This document shows, one piece after another, positions 13,693 to 23,025 of a stretch of 64,000 nucleotides of DNA. A program made the position numbers and the translations under genes. This stretch comes from Crocinitomix sp044361315. Lineage in GTDB: Bacteria > Bacteroidota > Bacteroidia > Flavobacteriales_D > Crocinitomicaceae. The stretch covers positions 112,841 through 176,840 of the forward strand of contig JBIKJA010000009.1 of assembly GCA_044361315.1 (NCBI GenBank). The letters are read 5' to 3'. The notes beneath the pieces were generated by a model, which ran no database searches, was not told the DNA's origin, and saw nothing but the letters and a program-made list of their open reading frames with translations. Each line of letters begins with the position of its first letter. Position 1 is the stretch's first letter.

Positions 13693-15336
13693 TTAGGTTT
13701 GTAAAGCGCCAACGTTATAACGTTGATCCGATTTTTTATGGTTCGCCATTTCAATTCCCATCGAAATTATTTTCCGGGTTTCCAATGGATGAATGATGGC
13801 ATCTACCCACAAACGTGCCGCCGAATAATAAGGAGAGATTTGTTGGTCGTATCTTGCTTTAATTTTGTTATAAATTTCTTGTTGTTTCATTTCATCCACC
13901 TCTTCTCCTTGAGCTTTTAGCGATGCTACCTCGATTTGCATCAAGGTTTTGGCAGCAGCGGCACCACTCATAACGGCTAATTCGGCGGTTGGCCAAGAAA
14001 CAATTAACCGTGGATCGTAAGCTTTTCCACACATTGCATAATTTCCTGCTCCATACGAATTTCCGATGATTACAGTGAATTTAGGTACCACCGAATTTGC
14101 CATGGCATTGACCATTTTTGCACCATCTTTGATGATTCCAGCGTGTTCTGATTTAGAACCCACCATAAATCCACTCACGTCTTGAAGAAAGACCAATGGG
14201 ATATTTTTTTGATTACACACCATTACAAATCGTGCAGCTTTATCGGCTGAATCGGTGTAAATAACCCCACCAAATTGCATTTCACCTTTAGCATTTTTTA
14301 CCACTTCGCGCTGGTTAGCCACAATTCCTACACTCCAGCCATTGATCCTTCCATACCCACACAAAATCGTTTGTCCATAATCTTTTTTGTACTCGGTAAA
14401 TTCGGAATTATCCACAATTCGCTCGATAATGTTAAGCATATTGTATGGCTTAGCCCGATTTTCTGGAAAAATGCCTAATATTTCGTTTTCGTCTTTTTTT
14501 GGTTTTTCTGGTGCACTACGATCAAATCCTGCTTTTTCTTTCGCTCCCAACTTATCCATTAAGGTGCGAATAGTTTTTAAACATTCTTCGTCATTTTCAG
14601 CGATGTAATCGCATACACCACTAACGGCGGTATGTGTATGTGCTCCACCAAGCGTTTCATTATCAATAGTTTCTCCAATTGCAGCTTTTACCAAGTAGGA
14701 TCCTGCCAAAAAGATGGTTCCCGTTTCATTCACAATCAACGATTCATCTGACATGATTGGTAAATACGCTCCGCCAGCAACACAACTTCCCATTACTGCG
14801 GCAATTTGTGTAATTCCTTGTGAGGACATGATGGCATTATTGCGAAAAATTCTTCCAAAATGTTCTTTGTCTGGGAAAATTTCATCTTGTAAAGGAAGGA
14901 AAACACCCGCGCTGTCCACTAAATAAATAATGGGTAAATGATTTTCCATGGCTATTTCTTGCGCACGGAGATTTTTTTTACCAGTAATCGGAAACCAAGC
15001 GCCAGCCTTTACCGTTGCATCGTTGGCAACAATGATACATTGACGTTTTGAGACATACCCAATTTTTATAACCACGCCTCCCGATGGGCAGCCTCCATAT
15101 TCGGCGTACATGCCATCACCAACAAAAGCACCAATTTCAATGGTTTCTGTTCCAGGATCGATTAGTTTTTCAATGCGTTCTCGGGCGGTTAATTTACCCT
15201 TTGCATGATGCTTTTCGATACTTGCTTTTCCACCTCCGAGGTAAATTTTTTGCAATTTTTGCTCCATTTCCCCAATTTTCATTCGAATGGAATCCTCGTT
15301 TTTATTGAAATCAAGTTCTTTTTCGCTAACAGCCAT
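13693..15336 (-). CDS. Acyl-CoA carboxylase beta subunit (carboxyltransferase)
   Basis: A 547-residue cytosolic enzyme of the biotin-dependent carboxylase family, transferring carboxyl from carboxybiotin to an acyl-CoA. The N-terminal half shows GKLTARERIEKLIDPGT, FVGDGMYAEYGGCPSGGVV and QDEIFPDKEHFGRIFRNNA. The last of these is most like methylcrotonyl-CoA carboxylase beta, which has a DVFPD-x-HFGRIF motif. The C-terminal half shows GGVIYTDSADKAARFVMVCN, LVFLQDVSGFMVG, IGNSYGAGNYAMCG and SWPTAELAVMSGAAAAKTL. Length and domain order are complete. Methylcrotonyl-CoA (leucine breakdown) is the likeliest substrate, though propionyl-CoA or another acyl-CoA cannot be excluded. The biotinylated alpha subunit is not in the window. 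Confidence 0.9.
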   Translation of the reverse strand: MAVSEKELDFNKNEDSIRMKIGEMEQKLQKIYLGGGKASIEKHHAKGKLTARERIEKLIDPGTETIEIGAFVGDGMYAEYGGCPSGGVVIKIGYVSKRQCIIVANDATVKAGAWFPITGKKNLRAQEIAMENHLPIIYLVDSAGVFLPLQDEIFPDKEHFGRIFRNNAIMSSQGITQIAAVMGSCVAGGAYLPIMSDESLIVNETGTIFLAGSYLVKAAIGETIDNETLGGAHTHTAVSGVCDYIAENDEECLKTIRTLMDKLGAKEKAGFDRSAPEKPKKDENEILGIFPENRAKPYNMLNIIERIVDNSEFTEYKKDYGQTILCGYGRINGWSVGIVANQREVVKNAKGEMQFGGVIYTDSADKAARFVMVCNQKNIPLVFLQDVSGFMVGSKSEHAGIIKDGAKMVNAMANSVVPKFTVIIGNSYGAGNYAMCGKAYDPRLIVSWPTAELAVMSGAAAAKTLMQIEVASLKAQGEEVDEMKQQEIYNKIKARYDQQISPYYSAARLWVDAIIHPLETRKIISMGIEMANHKKSDQRYNVGALQT

Positions 15337-15502
15337 CTGATTATAATTTGTAAAATTTACTGTTTCAAAGATACAAATTAGTGAATATAAACTGGTGATT
15401 AAATGAATCTAAAAATTACTAATTTCGACTAAATCTTGGGTGGTTTGATAAAGCAGAATTCAAGAGAATTTTAATTAAATCTAAAACCATAAAAAATTGA
15501 AT

Positions 15503-15510
15503 TAATTTTG
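15503..15510 (+). promoter_or_regulatory. -7 promoter element TAATTTTG
   Basis: TAnnTTTG match 30 bp upstream of the NUDIX start codon, in an otherwise featureless 204-bp divergent gap. Confidence 0.5.
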
Positions 15511-15540
15511 GATGTGTATTCATGATAAAACAAGAGAAAG

Positions 15541-15981
15541 ATGTCGACAGGAATTGAAAATTATAATTTAAGGGTTTATGGACTTCTAGTCAAGGATGAT
15601 GCTATACTGGTAACTGATGAGTTCAGAGCCGGGATGTTGATGACTAAATTTCCTGGTGGTGGCTTAGAGAAGGGAGAGGGTTTGGCGGATTGTTTGATTC
15701 GCGAATTTGATGAGGAACTGGCAATTAAAGTGGTTGTTGACGATTTTTTTTATGTCAATGATTTCTTACAAGTATCGCAATTTAATCCAAAAGATCAATT
15801 GTTAAGTTTTTATTATTTTGTTTCGTCGGATGAATTGACAAAGGTTCCAAAATCAATTCCAAAGGCTGAGCTTAAATTGGGTGAACAATCGTTTAGATGG
15901 GTAAAAATTACAGACTTAAACGCAAACGAATTTACGTTTCCGATAGATCGGATTGTGATTCGTAAGCTCTGTTCTATTTAA
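15541..15981 (+). CDS. NUDIX hydrolase
   Basis: A 146-residue cytosolic protein. The NUDIX box runs from GGGLEKGEGLADCLIREF into DEELAIKV (residues 39-65) and fits G-x5-E-x7-R-E-F-x-E-E-L with all metal-binding glutamates present. NUDIX enzymes hydrolyse a nucleoside diphosphate linked to another group; the rest of the protein gives no substrate clue. The flanking sequence (ENYNLRVYGLLVKDDAILVT at the start, SFRWVKITDLN near the end) is typical of small ADP-ribose or NTP-cleaning members. It is a single gene, followed by a terminator shared with the convergent T9SS gene. Confidence 0.85.
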   Translation: MSTGIENYNLRVYGLLVKDDAILVTDEFRAGMLMTKFPGGGLEKGEGLADCLIREFDEELAIKVVVDDFFYVNDFLQVSQFNPKDQLLSFYYFVSSDELTKVPKSIPKAELKLGEQSFRWVKITDLNANEFTFPIDRIVIRKLCSI

Positions 15982-16010
15982 ATTAAACTTTCTTAAGAAT
16001 CAACAAAAAA

Positions 16011-16035
16011 AAAGGCTACCCGAAAGTAGCCCTTT
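16011..16035. terminator. Bidirectional rho-independent terminator
   Basis: Stem AAAGGCTAC / GTAGCCCTTTT with A-run before and T-run after, between convergent genes ending at 15981 and 16055. Confidence 0.85.
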
Positions 16036-16054
16036 TAATTTTTTGTGAGTTCAA

Positions 16055-17140
16055 TTATTTTTGAACAACAATTCTTGTCATTTCAACTGTTCCGTTAACT
16101 GTAGTTTTTACGAAGTAAACACCTTCAGCAACGTTAGAAAGATCAATTTGGTTGTACTGAGCACCAGCAGCTAAATTTTGGTTTTCGATAGTTGTAACAA
16201 CTTCACCTAAAATGTTTACTACTTCTATGCTTACGTTTGAAGCCTCAGTCAATTCCATTGTTAAGTTAACGATTCCGTTAGTTGGGTTAGGGTAAGCAGA
16301 GATAGAGAAGTTTTTAGCAACTTCTTCAGTGATTCCTACAGTACCAACTTTACCTTTTCCAGCATTGTTGATTTCTCCAGAAGGATCAACTAACATGGCA
16401 ACTACGTGAAGGTTAGAAAGATCCCAATCTGGATTGATAGTTACATAGTAAGAATACCAGTATGGAGTTCCAACATTCATTGTAGCAGGTAAAGAAGCAT
16501 CTACACCTTCGTAAGCGTTATCAGCAACAACACGAGCTACGTGATTGTAAACCATTTCAGAAGCAGGAACTGGATTTGGCGAAGTGTGCCAATCTCTTCC
16601 GTCACCGACTAATGGACCGTATCCACCACCTGCAAAATAGTTAGCTTGGTTGTAACCAGAACCAGTTCCAGTAACACCATCTTCAGTAACTACTCCTGCT
16701 AATCTCCAATCACCAGTTGTTTGAGTATCAAATACCGCTTTAATTCTGATTTCTAATTGATCACCGCTAACGTAACCAGCAACAGTAATTGCAGCAACTG
16801 GATTTTCAGTGATTCTGTCGTTGAAATTAACTGGAGCATCAGCAGCGTGTCCACCTTCAACACGATCAGCACATGCATACGGATATCCACCAAATCCTGG
16901 AAGAGATGCACTTTGAGTATCGTAGTAAGAGTTTGCCATTGGATCTGAATTGTGAATTGCAATTCCGATGAAATTAGGTTCATCTTCTTCTAATTGAGCA
17001 AATGTTACGAAACCGTAAGGGCAAAATCCACACCAAGTTCCTGTTTTTTCTTCAACAACAACATATTTTGTTGCTTGTCCAAAGCTTGTTGCAGTTAATC
17101 CTAGAGCTAAAGCTCCGAGTAAAAGTCTGTTTTTGTTCAT
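16055..17140 (-). CDS. Omp28-related thioredoxin-fold protein with T9SS sorting domain
   Basis: A 361-residue secreted protein with signal peptide (residues 1-22, ending SFGQ). The start of the mature part, EEKTGTWCGFCPYGFVTF, holds a thioredoxin-type CxxC (Cys37, Cys40). The following IGIAIHNSDPMANSYYD matches the Omp28/Omp28-related family of Bacteroidota. A beta-sandwich region follows (YWYSYYVTINPDWDLSNLHV), and then a classic sorting domain (FSISAYPNPTNGIVNLTM, VEVVNILGEVVTTI-like strand, AEGVYFVKTTVNG, MTRIVVQK). The CxxC may reduce, oxidise or be structural. The 317-bp upstream gap and simple codon pattern suggest strong independent expression. The family call is fairly secure; the function is not established. 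Confidence 0.8.
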   Translation of the reverse strand: MNKNRLLLGALALGLTATSFGQATKYVVVEEKTGTWCGFCPYGFVTFAQLEEDEPNFIGIAIHNSDPMANSYYDTQSASLPGFGGYPYACADRVEGGHAADAPVNFNDRITENPVAAITVAGYVSGDQLEIRIKAVFDTQTTGDWRLAGVVTEDGVTGTGSGYNQANYFAGGGYGPLVGDGRDWHTSPNPVPASEMVYNHVARVVADNAYEGVDASLPATMNVGTPYWYSYYVTINPDWDLSNLHVVAMLVDPSGEINNAGKGKVGTVGITEEVAKNFSISAYPNPTNGIVNLTMELTEASNVSIEVVNILGEVVTTIENQNLAAGAQYNQIDLSNVAEGVYFVKTTVNGTVEMTRIVVQK

Positions 17141-17457
17141 AATTTATTTTTTAATAATTATTTATTTGGTTTTATAAAGATACGTATTTTTTTTACATCG
17201 CGCTGCTTTGAGTTAATTTTGTTTTAAATCATTCTTGAATTCCTAATTATCTGACGATTGGGGTTGTTTGTTGTGGTTTAATACGTAATTAATTTATTTA
17301 TAGTTGTTTATATGATTTTAAAGAGCTTCGATTCTCTTTAAGTTTGGTTGTTGATTAGCCACTTTTTGGCGATCTTAACACCTTTTTGTGAAGATGTTTT
17401 GGGAATTGTTAAGAAATTAATTTTGATTTTGATAAATCCTCTAAAACACTTTAATGA
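17141..17457. other. 317-bp AT-rich intergenic region, no gene seen
   Basis: This upstream region of the Omp28-like gene holds a TATCTTTA (17175-17182, minus strand), a near match to the -7 consensus, and no open frame, repeat or hairpin that I can support. Confidence 0.4.
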
Positions 17458-18030
17458 TTAGGCTAGTCTTTTTTTTACGTATTGTTCGATCCGCTTTATA
17501 AATTGACGTGGGGTAGAAGTCCGCCAATCGACTGCCTCCAATTCACCACCCATGAGAAAATAATAATCTAAATTATGATCGTTAATTTCTTCTTTCACGT
17601 GTTTTCGCACATTTAACATGGCGATCCACCCATTTTGTTCTTCTACTTCGTCAAACCACTCTTCATAATAATCGGTGTCATTTCCGTGAAAATTAAAGAC
17701 GTTTTCACCCATCAAAATAAATTTATGGATTCCTTCTTCCATCATTAATTCAAGGACGTTGCGTTTTAATAACATAATGTCATTTTCTAACACATCATTC
17801 CATTCGCCAAATAATTCGATGATGCCAACGCCATCTTCGTAATCGCAATAAAGGATTTTTATAAAGAGGGTAGGCGATTCGATAGAGTCCCATTGTGGAT
17901 GGATACAATAATTATAAATGGCATCAGTAAATTCAAATTCACTGTATTCACGCTCGTAAAACGGCGATTGAGGATCTTCAGAAGCTATATAAATTCCTCG
18001 CCAATTATAATATGGTTCGATGGTATGCAC
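17458..18030 (-). CDS. Conserved hypothetical acidic protein
   Basis: A 190-residue cytosolic protein without signal peptide. It is rich in Asp, Glu and aromatic residues: YYNWRGIYIASEDPQSPFYE, NYCIHPQWDSIESPTLFIKI, FNFHGNDTDYYEEWFDEVEE. The regular spacing of conserved-looking Trp and Tyr suggests a folded domain rather than chance. I do not recognise the family. The start is a GTG at 18030. An exact -7 element (TATCTTTG, minus strand 18035-18042) sits only four bases before it, so the message should have almost no leader. It is divergent from the DUF4836 gene, with a modular repeat in between. Confidence 0.7.
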   Translation of the reverse strand: MHTIEPYYNWRGIYIASEDPQSPFYEREYSEFEFTDAIYNYCIHPQWDSIESPTLFIKILYCDYEDGVGIIELFGEWNDVLENDIMLLKRNVLELMMEEGIHKFILMGENVFNFHGNDTDYYEEWFDEVEEQNGWIAMLNVRKHVKEEINDHNLDYYFLMGGELEAVDWRTSTPRQFIKRIEQYVKKRLA

Positions 18031-18034
18031 CGTA

Positions 18035-18042
18035 CAAAGATA
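18035..18042 (-). promoter_or_regulatory. -7 promoter element TATCTTTG, leaderless spacing
   Basis: Exact TAnnTTTG on the minus strand, four bases (TACG) before the GTG start. It both supports that start and predicts a leaderless mRNA. Confidence 0.6.
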
Positions 18043-18120
18043 ATACAGGTAGGTCAGATTTAAAAATTAAGTGTTCAGAAAATGAGATTATTTAGGTGGT
18101 GTTGTTAACGAAGTCACGGA

Positions 18121-18265
18121 TTTGCAAAAGGGATGGAGTGGAGCTCTTTCAAAATGGGTTTCGAGCCACTTAACTACCATTTTGAAAAGCGGGAACGGAA
18201 GCCCGACCCCGACGCACCGAAAGTCTTTTACTTCTTAATTTTGTTTGTCGGGGATTTGCCCAAAA
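18121..18265. repeat. Modular intergenic element, copy 2
   Basis: The 321-bp gap holds this element. Its parts are GGGATGGAGTGGAGCTC; hairpin 1 with arms TTTCAAAATGG (18147-18157) and CCATTTTGAAA (18177-18187); the block GCGGGAACGGAAGCCCGA; hairpin 2 with CCCCGAC (18207-18213) and GTCGGGG (18247-18253); and the end TTTGCCCAAA. Copies at 23.2-23.35 kb and 56.7-56.8 kb share the order and the block sequence, while the hairpin arms differ and stay paired. Confidence 0.6.
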
Positions 18266-18326
18266 AAATAACATTAAATTGCACTGATTGTTAGTGTGCT
18301 CCTCGCTTTAAATCAAAAGATTTAAT

Positions 18327-18334
18327 TAACTTTG
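18327..18334 (+). promoter_or_regulatory. -7 promoter element TAACTTTG
   Basis: Exact TAnnTTTG, 17 bp before the ATG of the DUF4836 lipoprotein gene. Confidence 0.6.
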
Positions 18335-18351
18335 CGCTAATTATTTAATTT

Positions 18352-19959
18352 ATGAAAAATAACAAAAGAGTGAATGCGATTATTGTATTTATCGCGTTTT
18401 TAGGCGTATTATCAAGTTGTTCGGCAGATCGGACCCGCGAAGACAAAGTGGCGGCGATTATTAATAAGGTAGACTCACCTTTTTTAATTGTGAATACTTC
18501 ACCAAAAAAATTGATTGAAAAATCGGGTGCTATGGATGGTGCTTTGCCATTTACACAGGCGATGTTGGTTGGGTTTTTTATTGATGAGTCAGTGACAGGT
18601 GTTGATTATGATACAGATATTCAATTAATTGTTGGGAAAGGGCAAAGTTTTTCGCCTGATTTTTACGGTATTTTTAAGTTGAAAAATGAAGAAGCGTTTA
18701 AAACCCTGTTAACAGAGGAGGCGAATGCTGAGATTCTTGAAAAAGACGGCTTTAAATACATGATTAAGGAAGAAGACATGTATGTGATGGTGTGGAATGA
18801 AGAATTTGTGATTGCGGCCAATATTGCAATGGATTTGTCTTCATTATTTGGTGGAGGATCAGGAGGGAATCAAGGAATGAAAGCGGTTGACAAGTGTATT
18901 GGTTTAATTACTGCTGCTGATGAAGGTGAAGTGAACGAAGATTATAAAAAATTTCTTGAAAATGGTTCAGATATGGCATTGACTTTTATGGGGAAAGGGT
19001 TTTATAATTACATGATGGAAATGTCGATGGGAGAAAATGAAGAGTTGGCGAAACAAAAAGAAACGCTTGAAGGGTTGAATTTGGAGATGTTTTTAAATTT
19101 TGAAGATGGAGCGATTAATTTACAAACCTTAACTCATTTTTCGGATAAATTGAAAGAGGAGCTTAATTTCTTTCAAAAATCGGCTATTAAATCATCGTTT
19201 TTTGCTTATGGCAATTCGGCGAATCCGATTATGACGATGGGCTTAAATCTTGATATGTCGAAAGCGTTGACGTATATTGAAGATCAAGACGGTGGAAAGG
19301 AAAATCTTGAACGAGAATTAGAAGGTTTTGGTTTAACGATTGCGGATGCTAAAAAAGGGTTAAGCGGTGAGGTTTATATTGTTGTCGATGGTGTTAATAT
19401 GGTGCAAGAGGTGATTGACTATGGTTATGGTGAAACGTATACCATGAACCAACCAACGCCAATTTTTGCAATGATGGCAGGAATTTCGGATGCAAGTGTG
19501 ATTGCTAAATTAATGGCAAGTGCCGATTCGTTAGGGCAAGGTTTGGTTAAAAAAGGGGATGCTTTTATGTTAGTAAAGGACAACATGCTTTTTACTACGA
19601 ATGATAGTTTGTGGGCATTAAAAGTAATGAATGGCGCTACCTCTCAAATTGCTGATAAAGGGGGTGTCTTTAAGTCGACCCCAATTGGAATGTATATTGA
19701 TGGTGCAAATTTTGGTAAAATTGCTGGTGTAGATGAATTACAAATAGTGACCGCTTTACTAAAAGAGGTGCGTTTGACTGGAAATTTGGATGAAATTAAT
19801 TTGGCAATGATTTTCAATGATAAAACTAAAAATGCCTTACGAATTTTGACAGAAGCAATCGCTCCATTTACGGAAGAACCTGCGACCGAAGAAGATTTAG
19901 TGTTGGAGGAAGAATTGGAAGAAGCTGCTGAAGAGTCATTGAAAGATTTGGAAGATTAA
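18352..19959 (+). CDS. DUF4836 family lipoprotein
   Basis: A 535-residue lipoprotein (lipobox LSS-C23). After the signal, IINKVDSPFLIVNTSPKKLI and MDGALPFTQAMLVGFFIDES match the start of DUF4836, a Bacteroidota family of unknown role. Later parts (FYGIFKLKNEEAFKTLL, YMIKEEDMYVMVWNEEFVIA, QPTPIFAMMAGISDASVIAK) form repeated alpha/beta units in which the protein seems to contain two related halves. The C-terminus is a long acidic tail (TEEDLVLEEELEEAAEES). It is probably anchored in the outer or inner membrane facing the periplasm. The family call rests on recollection of its pattern. Confidence 0.65.
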   Translation: MKNNKRVNAIIVFIAFLGVLSSCSADRTREDKVAAIINKVDSPFLIVNTSPKKLIEKSGAMDGALPFTQAMLVGFFIDESVTGVDYDTDIQLIVGKGQSFSPDFYGIFKLKNEEAFKTLLTEEANAEILEKDGFKYMIKEEDMYVMVWNEEFVIAANIAMDLSSLFGGGSGGNQGMKAVDKCIGLITAADEGEVNEDYKKFLENGSDMALTFMGKGFYNYMMEMSMGENEELAKQKETLEGLNLEMFLNFEDGAINLQTLTHFSDKLKEELNFFQKSAIKSSFFAYGNSANPIMTMGLNLDMSKALTYIEDQDGGKENLERELEGFGLTIADAKKGLSGEVYIVVDGVNMVQEVIDYGYGETYTMNQPTPIFAMMAGISDASVIAKLMASADSLGQGLVKKGDAFMLVKDNMLFTTNDSLWALKVMNGATSQIADKGGVFKSTPIGMYIDGANFGKIAGVDELQIVTALLKEVRLTGNLDEINLAMIFNDKTKNALRILTEAIAPFTEEPATEEDLVLEEELEEAAEESLKDLED

Positions 19960-19986
19960 TTGAGCTACGATTATAGAAATAAAAAA

Positions 19987-20017
19987 AAAGCGTCCTAAAT
20001 TTTGGGACGCTTTTTTT
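19987..20017. terminator. Bidirectional rho-independent terminator
   Basis: Stem AAAGCGTCC / GGACGCTTT, preceded by a run of A and followed by a run of T, between convergent DUF4836 and hsp20 genes. Confidence 0.85.
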
Positions 20018-20042
20018 GTTTTAAGCAGATGTTCAAAGTCGA

Positions 20043-20480
20043 TTATTTGATTTCTATTTTGTGAACACTTTCTACTTCTTTTTCTTTTTTAGGAACTTTA
20101 ATTTCTAGAATTCCATCCACGTAATTAGCTTCAATTTTTGAAGTTTCTGCATTTTTTGGAAGATTAAACGAACGTTTGAATTGGCTGTAGTTGAATTCGC
20201 ACGAGGTGAAGTTTGTTTTTTCTTCCTTGGTCTCTGATTTGGATTCGGACTTGCCGGAAATGGTGAGTAAGTTATTTTTCAAATCGATGGAGAAGTTTTC
20301 CTTTTTCATGCCAGGCGCTGCGAGGTTAATTTGATAGTCATTTTCGTTCTCGACGATGTTTGCTTTTGGTGTGCTTGCAAAATGAGGTCTTCTCATTGGT
20401 TCAAAAAATCGGTCTTCTAATAAATCAACCATAAGGTCGCCGAATACTGGTAAAGTTGGTCTTTTAGCTAAAATAGTCAT
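20043..20480 (-). CDS. Hsp20 / alpha-crystallin small heat-shock protein
   Basis: A 145-residue chaperone. The alpha-crystallin domain covers residues 38-145: ENDYQINLAAPGMKKENFSI, LTISGKSESKSETKEE, FKRSFNLPKNAETSKIEANY. The hallmark VDGILEIKVPKKEK includes the DGIL-x-I/V motif, and a C-terminal I-x-I (KIEIK) completes it. Small heat-shock proteins form oligomers that hold unfolding proteins for refolding by ATP-driven chaperones. The N-terminal arm (MRRPHFASTP) is short. The gene is divergent from glutamine synthetase across 306 bp; no CIRCE element or other heat-shock operator is visible there. Confidence 0.95.
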   Translation of the reverse strand: MTILAKRPTLPVFGDLMVDLLEDRFFEPMRRPHFASTPKANIVENENDYQINLAAPGMKKENFSIDLKNNLLTISGKSESKSETKEEKTNFTSCEFNYSQFKRSFNLPKNAETSKIEANYVDGILEIKVPKKEKEVESVHKIEIK

Positions 20481-20786
20481 AATTTAAATTTATAATTGTT
20501 TTGAAAAGGTTCTTTCAAAATAAATACCAATTCGAATTTGGCAGTAAAATCGTACAAAATTTTAAATTTAAATGTCAAAATGACAGTATAAATTCATTTT
20601 ATATGACAAAATGGCTGATTTATGTCAATTATTTAAAATTAAGGTGAAATTCCAGGTGATTTTTTTAAAAAAATTACTTTTTTTGAGATGTGAACATAAA
20701 AAATAGGGGGGTGTGTTGAAAAAAAAATATTTTTTTCGATTTATGCATCAAAATTCAACTACCTTCGCCAAAAAAAAATATAATTT
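20481..20786. other. 306-bp divergent promoter region of hsp20 and glutamine synthetase
   Basis: Very AT-rich. A TACCTTCG (20760-20767) with a TTCG 20 bp earlier (20736-20739) resembles a degenerate TTTG/TAnnTTTG promoter for the plus-strand gene. For hsp20 only a TATTTTG near 20520 is seen. No operator, riboswitch or small ORF could be supported. Confidence 0.4.
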
Positions 20787-22976
20787 ATGCCAAATTCAAG
20801 AAAAAATGCTTTAAACGAGGTGTTGCATCGAAAAGCCAACCATGCAACCGATGGATCGCGAAGAGTTTCTCAATATTTTGGAGAAAACACCTTTCATTTG
20901 GACAAAATGCGCGAGTGTTTGACCGAGGAGGCATATAAAATTGTAAAATCAGCGATTGAACACGGAACCCATGTTGATCGTTTGCACGCAGACCAAATTG
21001 CTACGGCCATGAAAGATTGGGCCATTTCGAAAGGCGCGACGCATTACACGCATTGGTTTCAACCTCTAACAGGTTCAACAGCCGAGAAACATGATGGTTT
21101 TTTTAAGCCAATTGGACCAGGAAAAGCAATTGAGCGCTTTGAAGGAGATTTATTGGTACAACAAGAACCAGACGCCTCTTCTTTTCCGAACGGGGGAATC
21201 AGAAATACATTTGAGGCAAGAGGGTATAGTGCTTGGGATCCATCCTCTCCAGCTTTTGTGATGGGCAAAACATTGTGTATTCCAACCATTTTTATTGCAT
21301 ACACGGGCGAAGCATTGGATTTTAAAATGCCTTTGTTAAAAGCATTAACCACTGTCGAAGAAGCAGCAACGGCAGTTTGCCAATATTTTGATAAAAACGT
21401 GACCAATGTAAAAGCTACTTTAGGTTGGGAACAAGAATATTTTTTGGTGGATACCGCTTTATACAATGCACGTCCAGATTTAATGATGGCAGGAAGAGCG
21501 GTTTTTGGTCACTCCCCAGCAAAAGGACAACAATTAGATGACCATTATTTTGGATCAATTCCTGAACGTGTTACTGAATTTATGCGTGATTTTGAATACG
21601 AATCACATTTATTAGGAATCCCAGTAACCACGCGTCATAACGAAGTTGCGCCGAACCAATTTGAGTGTGCGCCGATGTTTGAAGAGGTAAATATCGCTAA
21701 CGACCATAATTTATTGTTGATGGACGTGATGGAAAAAACAGCCGCTCGCCATAATTTTAGAGTATTGCTGCACGAGAAACCATTTGCAGGGGTAAACGGT
21801 TCTGGAAAACACAACAACTGGTCGATGGCTACTAATACAGGCGTTAATTTATTACAACCGGGCAAAAATCCAAAATCGAATTTACGCTTTTTGACCTTTT
21901 TTGTAAACACCATCATGGCCATTCATGACAATGCAGATTTATTAAGAGCATCTATTGCCTCTGCAGGAAATGATCACCGTTTAGGAGCAAACGAAGCTCC
22001 ACCTGCAATTATGTCTGTGTTTATTGGTTCGCAATTAACCCGCATGTTAGATGAACTTGAAAAAAGTATTTCGGCAGGAGCCATGACGCCAGAAGCAAAA
22101 ACAGAATTGAAATTAAACATCGGTAAAATTCCACAAATTTTATTGGACAATACCGATCGGAACAGAACCTCGCCATTTGCATTTACAGGAAATAAATTTG
22201 AGTTCAGAGCGGTTGGTTCAAGTGCGAACTGCGCACAAGCAATGACGGTTTTAAATTCAATTGTTGCCAACCAGTTAATTCAATTCCGAGAAATTATTGA
22301 TCAACGAATTGAAAAAGGGGAGAAAAAAGACGAAGCCATTTTAAAAGAACTTCAAAAATTAATTACGGCCTCTAAAAAAATCCGATTCGAAGGAAATGGG
22401 TATGGCGAAGAGTGGGCGAAAGAAGCAGAAAAAAGAGGCTTATCTAATTTAAAAGACACCCCACGTGCCTTGGATGTTTATCACCGAAAAGAGGTAAAGG
22501 ATTTGTTTAATAAATTAGGTATTTTAAGTCCTGTTGAATTAGAGGCGCGCCACGAAATTGAATTAGAAAACTACATTCTTAAAATTCAAATCGAAGCACG
22601 AATCATGGGCGATTTGGCAAAAAACCATATTTTACCCGTGGCCATTGCATATCAAAACGACCTCATTAAAAATGCACAAGGGTTAATTGCCATATTGGGA
22701 GACAAAGAAGGGAAAGAAGCTGCACGCACGCAAATCAATTTTATTAAATCAATTTCTAAACACGTTAACGCGTTGAACGACAAGGTGAATTTAATGATTG
22801 CCGAGCGTAAAAAAGCCAATGTATTGGACAATGCACGCGACAAAGCCTATGCCTATTGCGACAATGTAAAGGCAATGTTTGACGATATTCGTTACCACGC
22901 GGACAAACTCGAAATAATGGTAGATGATAATACTTGGCCATTACCAAAACTAAGAGAATTGTTGTTTACCAAGTAA
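20787..22976 (+). CDS. glnN: Glutamine synthetase type III
   Basis: A 729-residue cytosolic enzyme making glutamine from glutamate, ammonia and ATP. Length (about 730 against about 450 for type I) and motifs are those of GSIII: the N-terminal RRVSQYFGENTFHLDKMREC, and ISKGATHYTHWFQPLTGSTA, which is diagnostic of the type. Further motifs are TLGWEQEYFLVD, MTRHNE-like HNEVAPNQFECAP, LLHEKPFAGVNGSGKHNNWS (ATP/metal site) and RLGANEAPPAIMSVFIG. A long C-terminal helical region (residues 600-729) is also typical. A strong terminator follows. GSIII is the usual ammonium-assimilating glutamine synthetase of Bacteroidota. Confidence 0.95.
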   Translation: MPNSRKNALNEVLHRKANHATDGSRRVSQYFGENTFHLDKMRECLTEEAYKIVKSAIEHGTHVDRLHADQIATAMKDWAISKGATHYTHWFQPLTGSTAEKHDGFFKPIGPGKAIERFEGDLLVQQEPDASSFPNGGIRNTFEARGYSAWDPSSPAFVMGKTLCIPTIFIAYTGEALDFKMPLLKALTTVEEAATAVCQYFDKNVTNVKATLGWEQEYFLVDTALYNARPDLMMAGRAVFGHSPAKGQQLDDHYFGSIPERVTEFMRDFEYESHLLGIPVTTRHNEVAPNQFECAPMFEEVNIANDHNLLLMDVMEKTAARHNFRVLLHEKPFAGVNGSGKHNNWSMATNTGVNLLQPGKNPKSNLRFLTFFVNTIMAIHDNADLLRASIASAGNDHRLGANEAPPAIMSVFIGSQLTRMLDELEKSISAGAMTPEAKTELKLNIGKIPQILLDNTDRNRTSPFAFTGNKFEFRAVGSSANCAQAMTVLNSIVANQLIQFREIIDQRIEKGEKKDEAILKELQKLITASKKIRFEGNGYGEEWAKEAEKRGLSNLKDTPRALDVYHRKEVKDLFNKLGILSPVELEARHEIELENYILKIQIEARIMGDLAKNHILPVAIAYQNDLIKNAQGLIAILGDKEGKEAARTQINFIKSISKHVNALNDKVNLMIAERKKANVLDNARDKAYAYCDNVKAMFDDIRYHADKLEIMVDDNTWPLPKLRELLFTK

Positions 22977-22996
22977 TTAAATTACCAAAATTAATA

Positions 22997-23025
22997 AAAG
23001 CCTTATCTGCGGATAGGGCTTTTTT
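22997..23025 (+). terminator. Rho-independent terminator of glutamine synthetase
   Basis: Stem AAGCCTTATC / GGATAGGGCTT with loop TGC, followed by TTTTTT. Confidence 0.85.

Noticed and set aside
14275..14608. Open frames antisense to the carboxylase gene
   Set aside because: They are shadows in the opposite frame of a strongly conserved enzyme and lack any domain.
20481..20786. Heat-shock operator such as CIRCE between hsp20 and glutamine synthetase
   Set aside because: No TTAGCACTC-N9-GAGTGCTAA-like inverted repeat is present.
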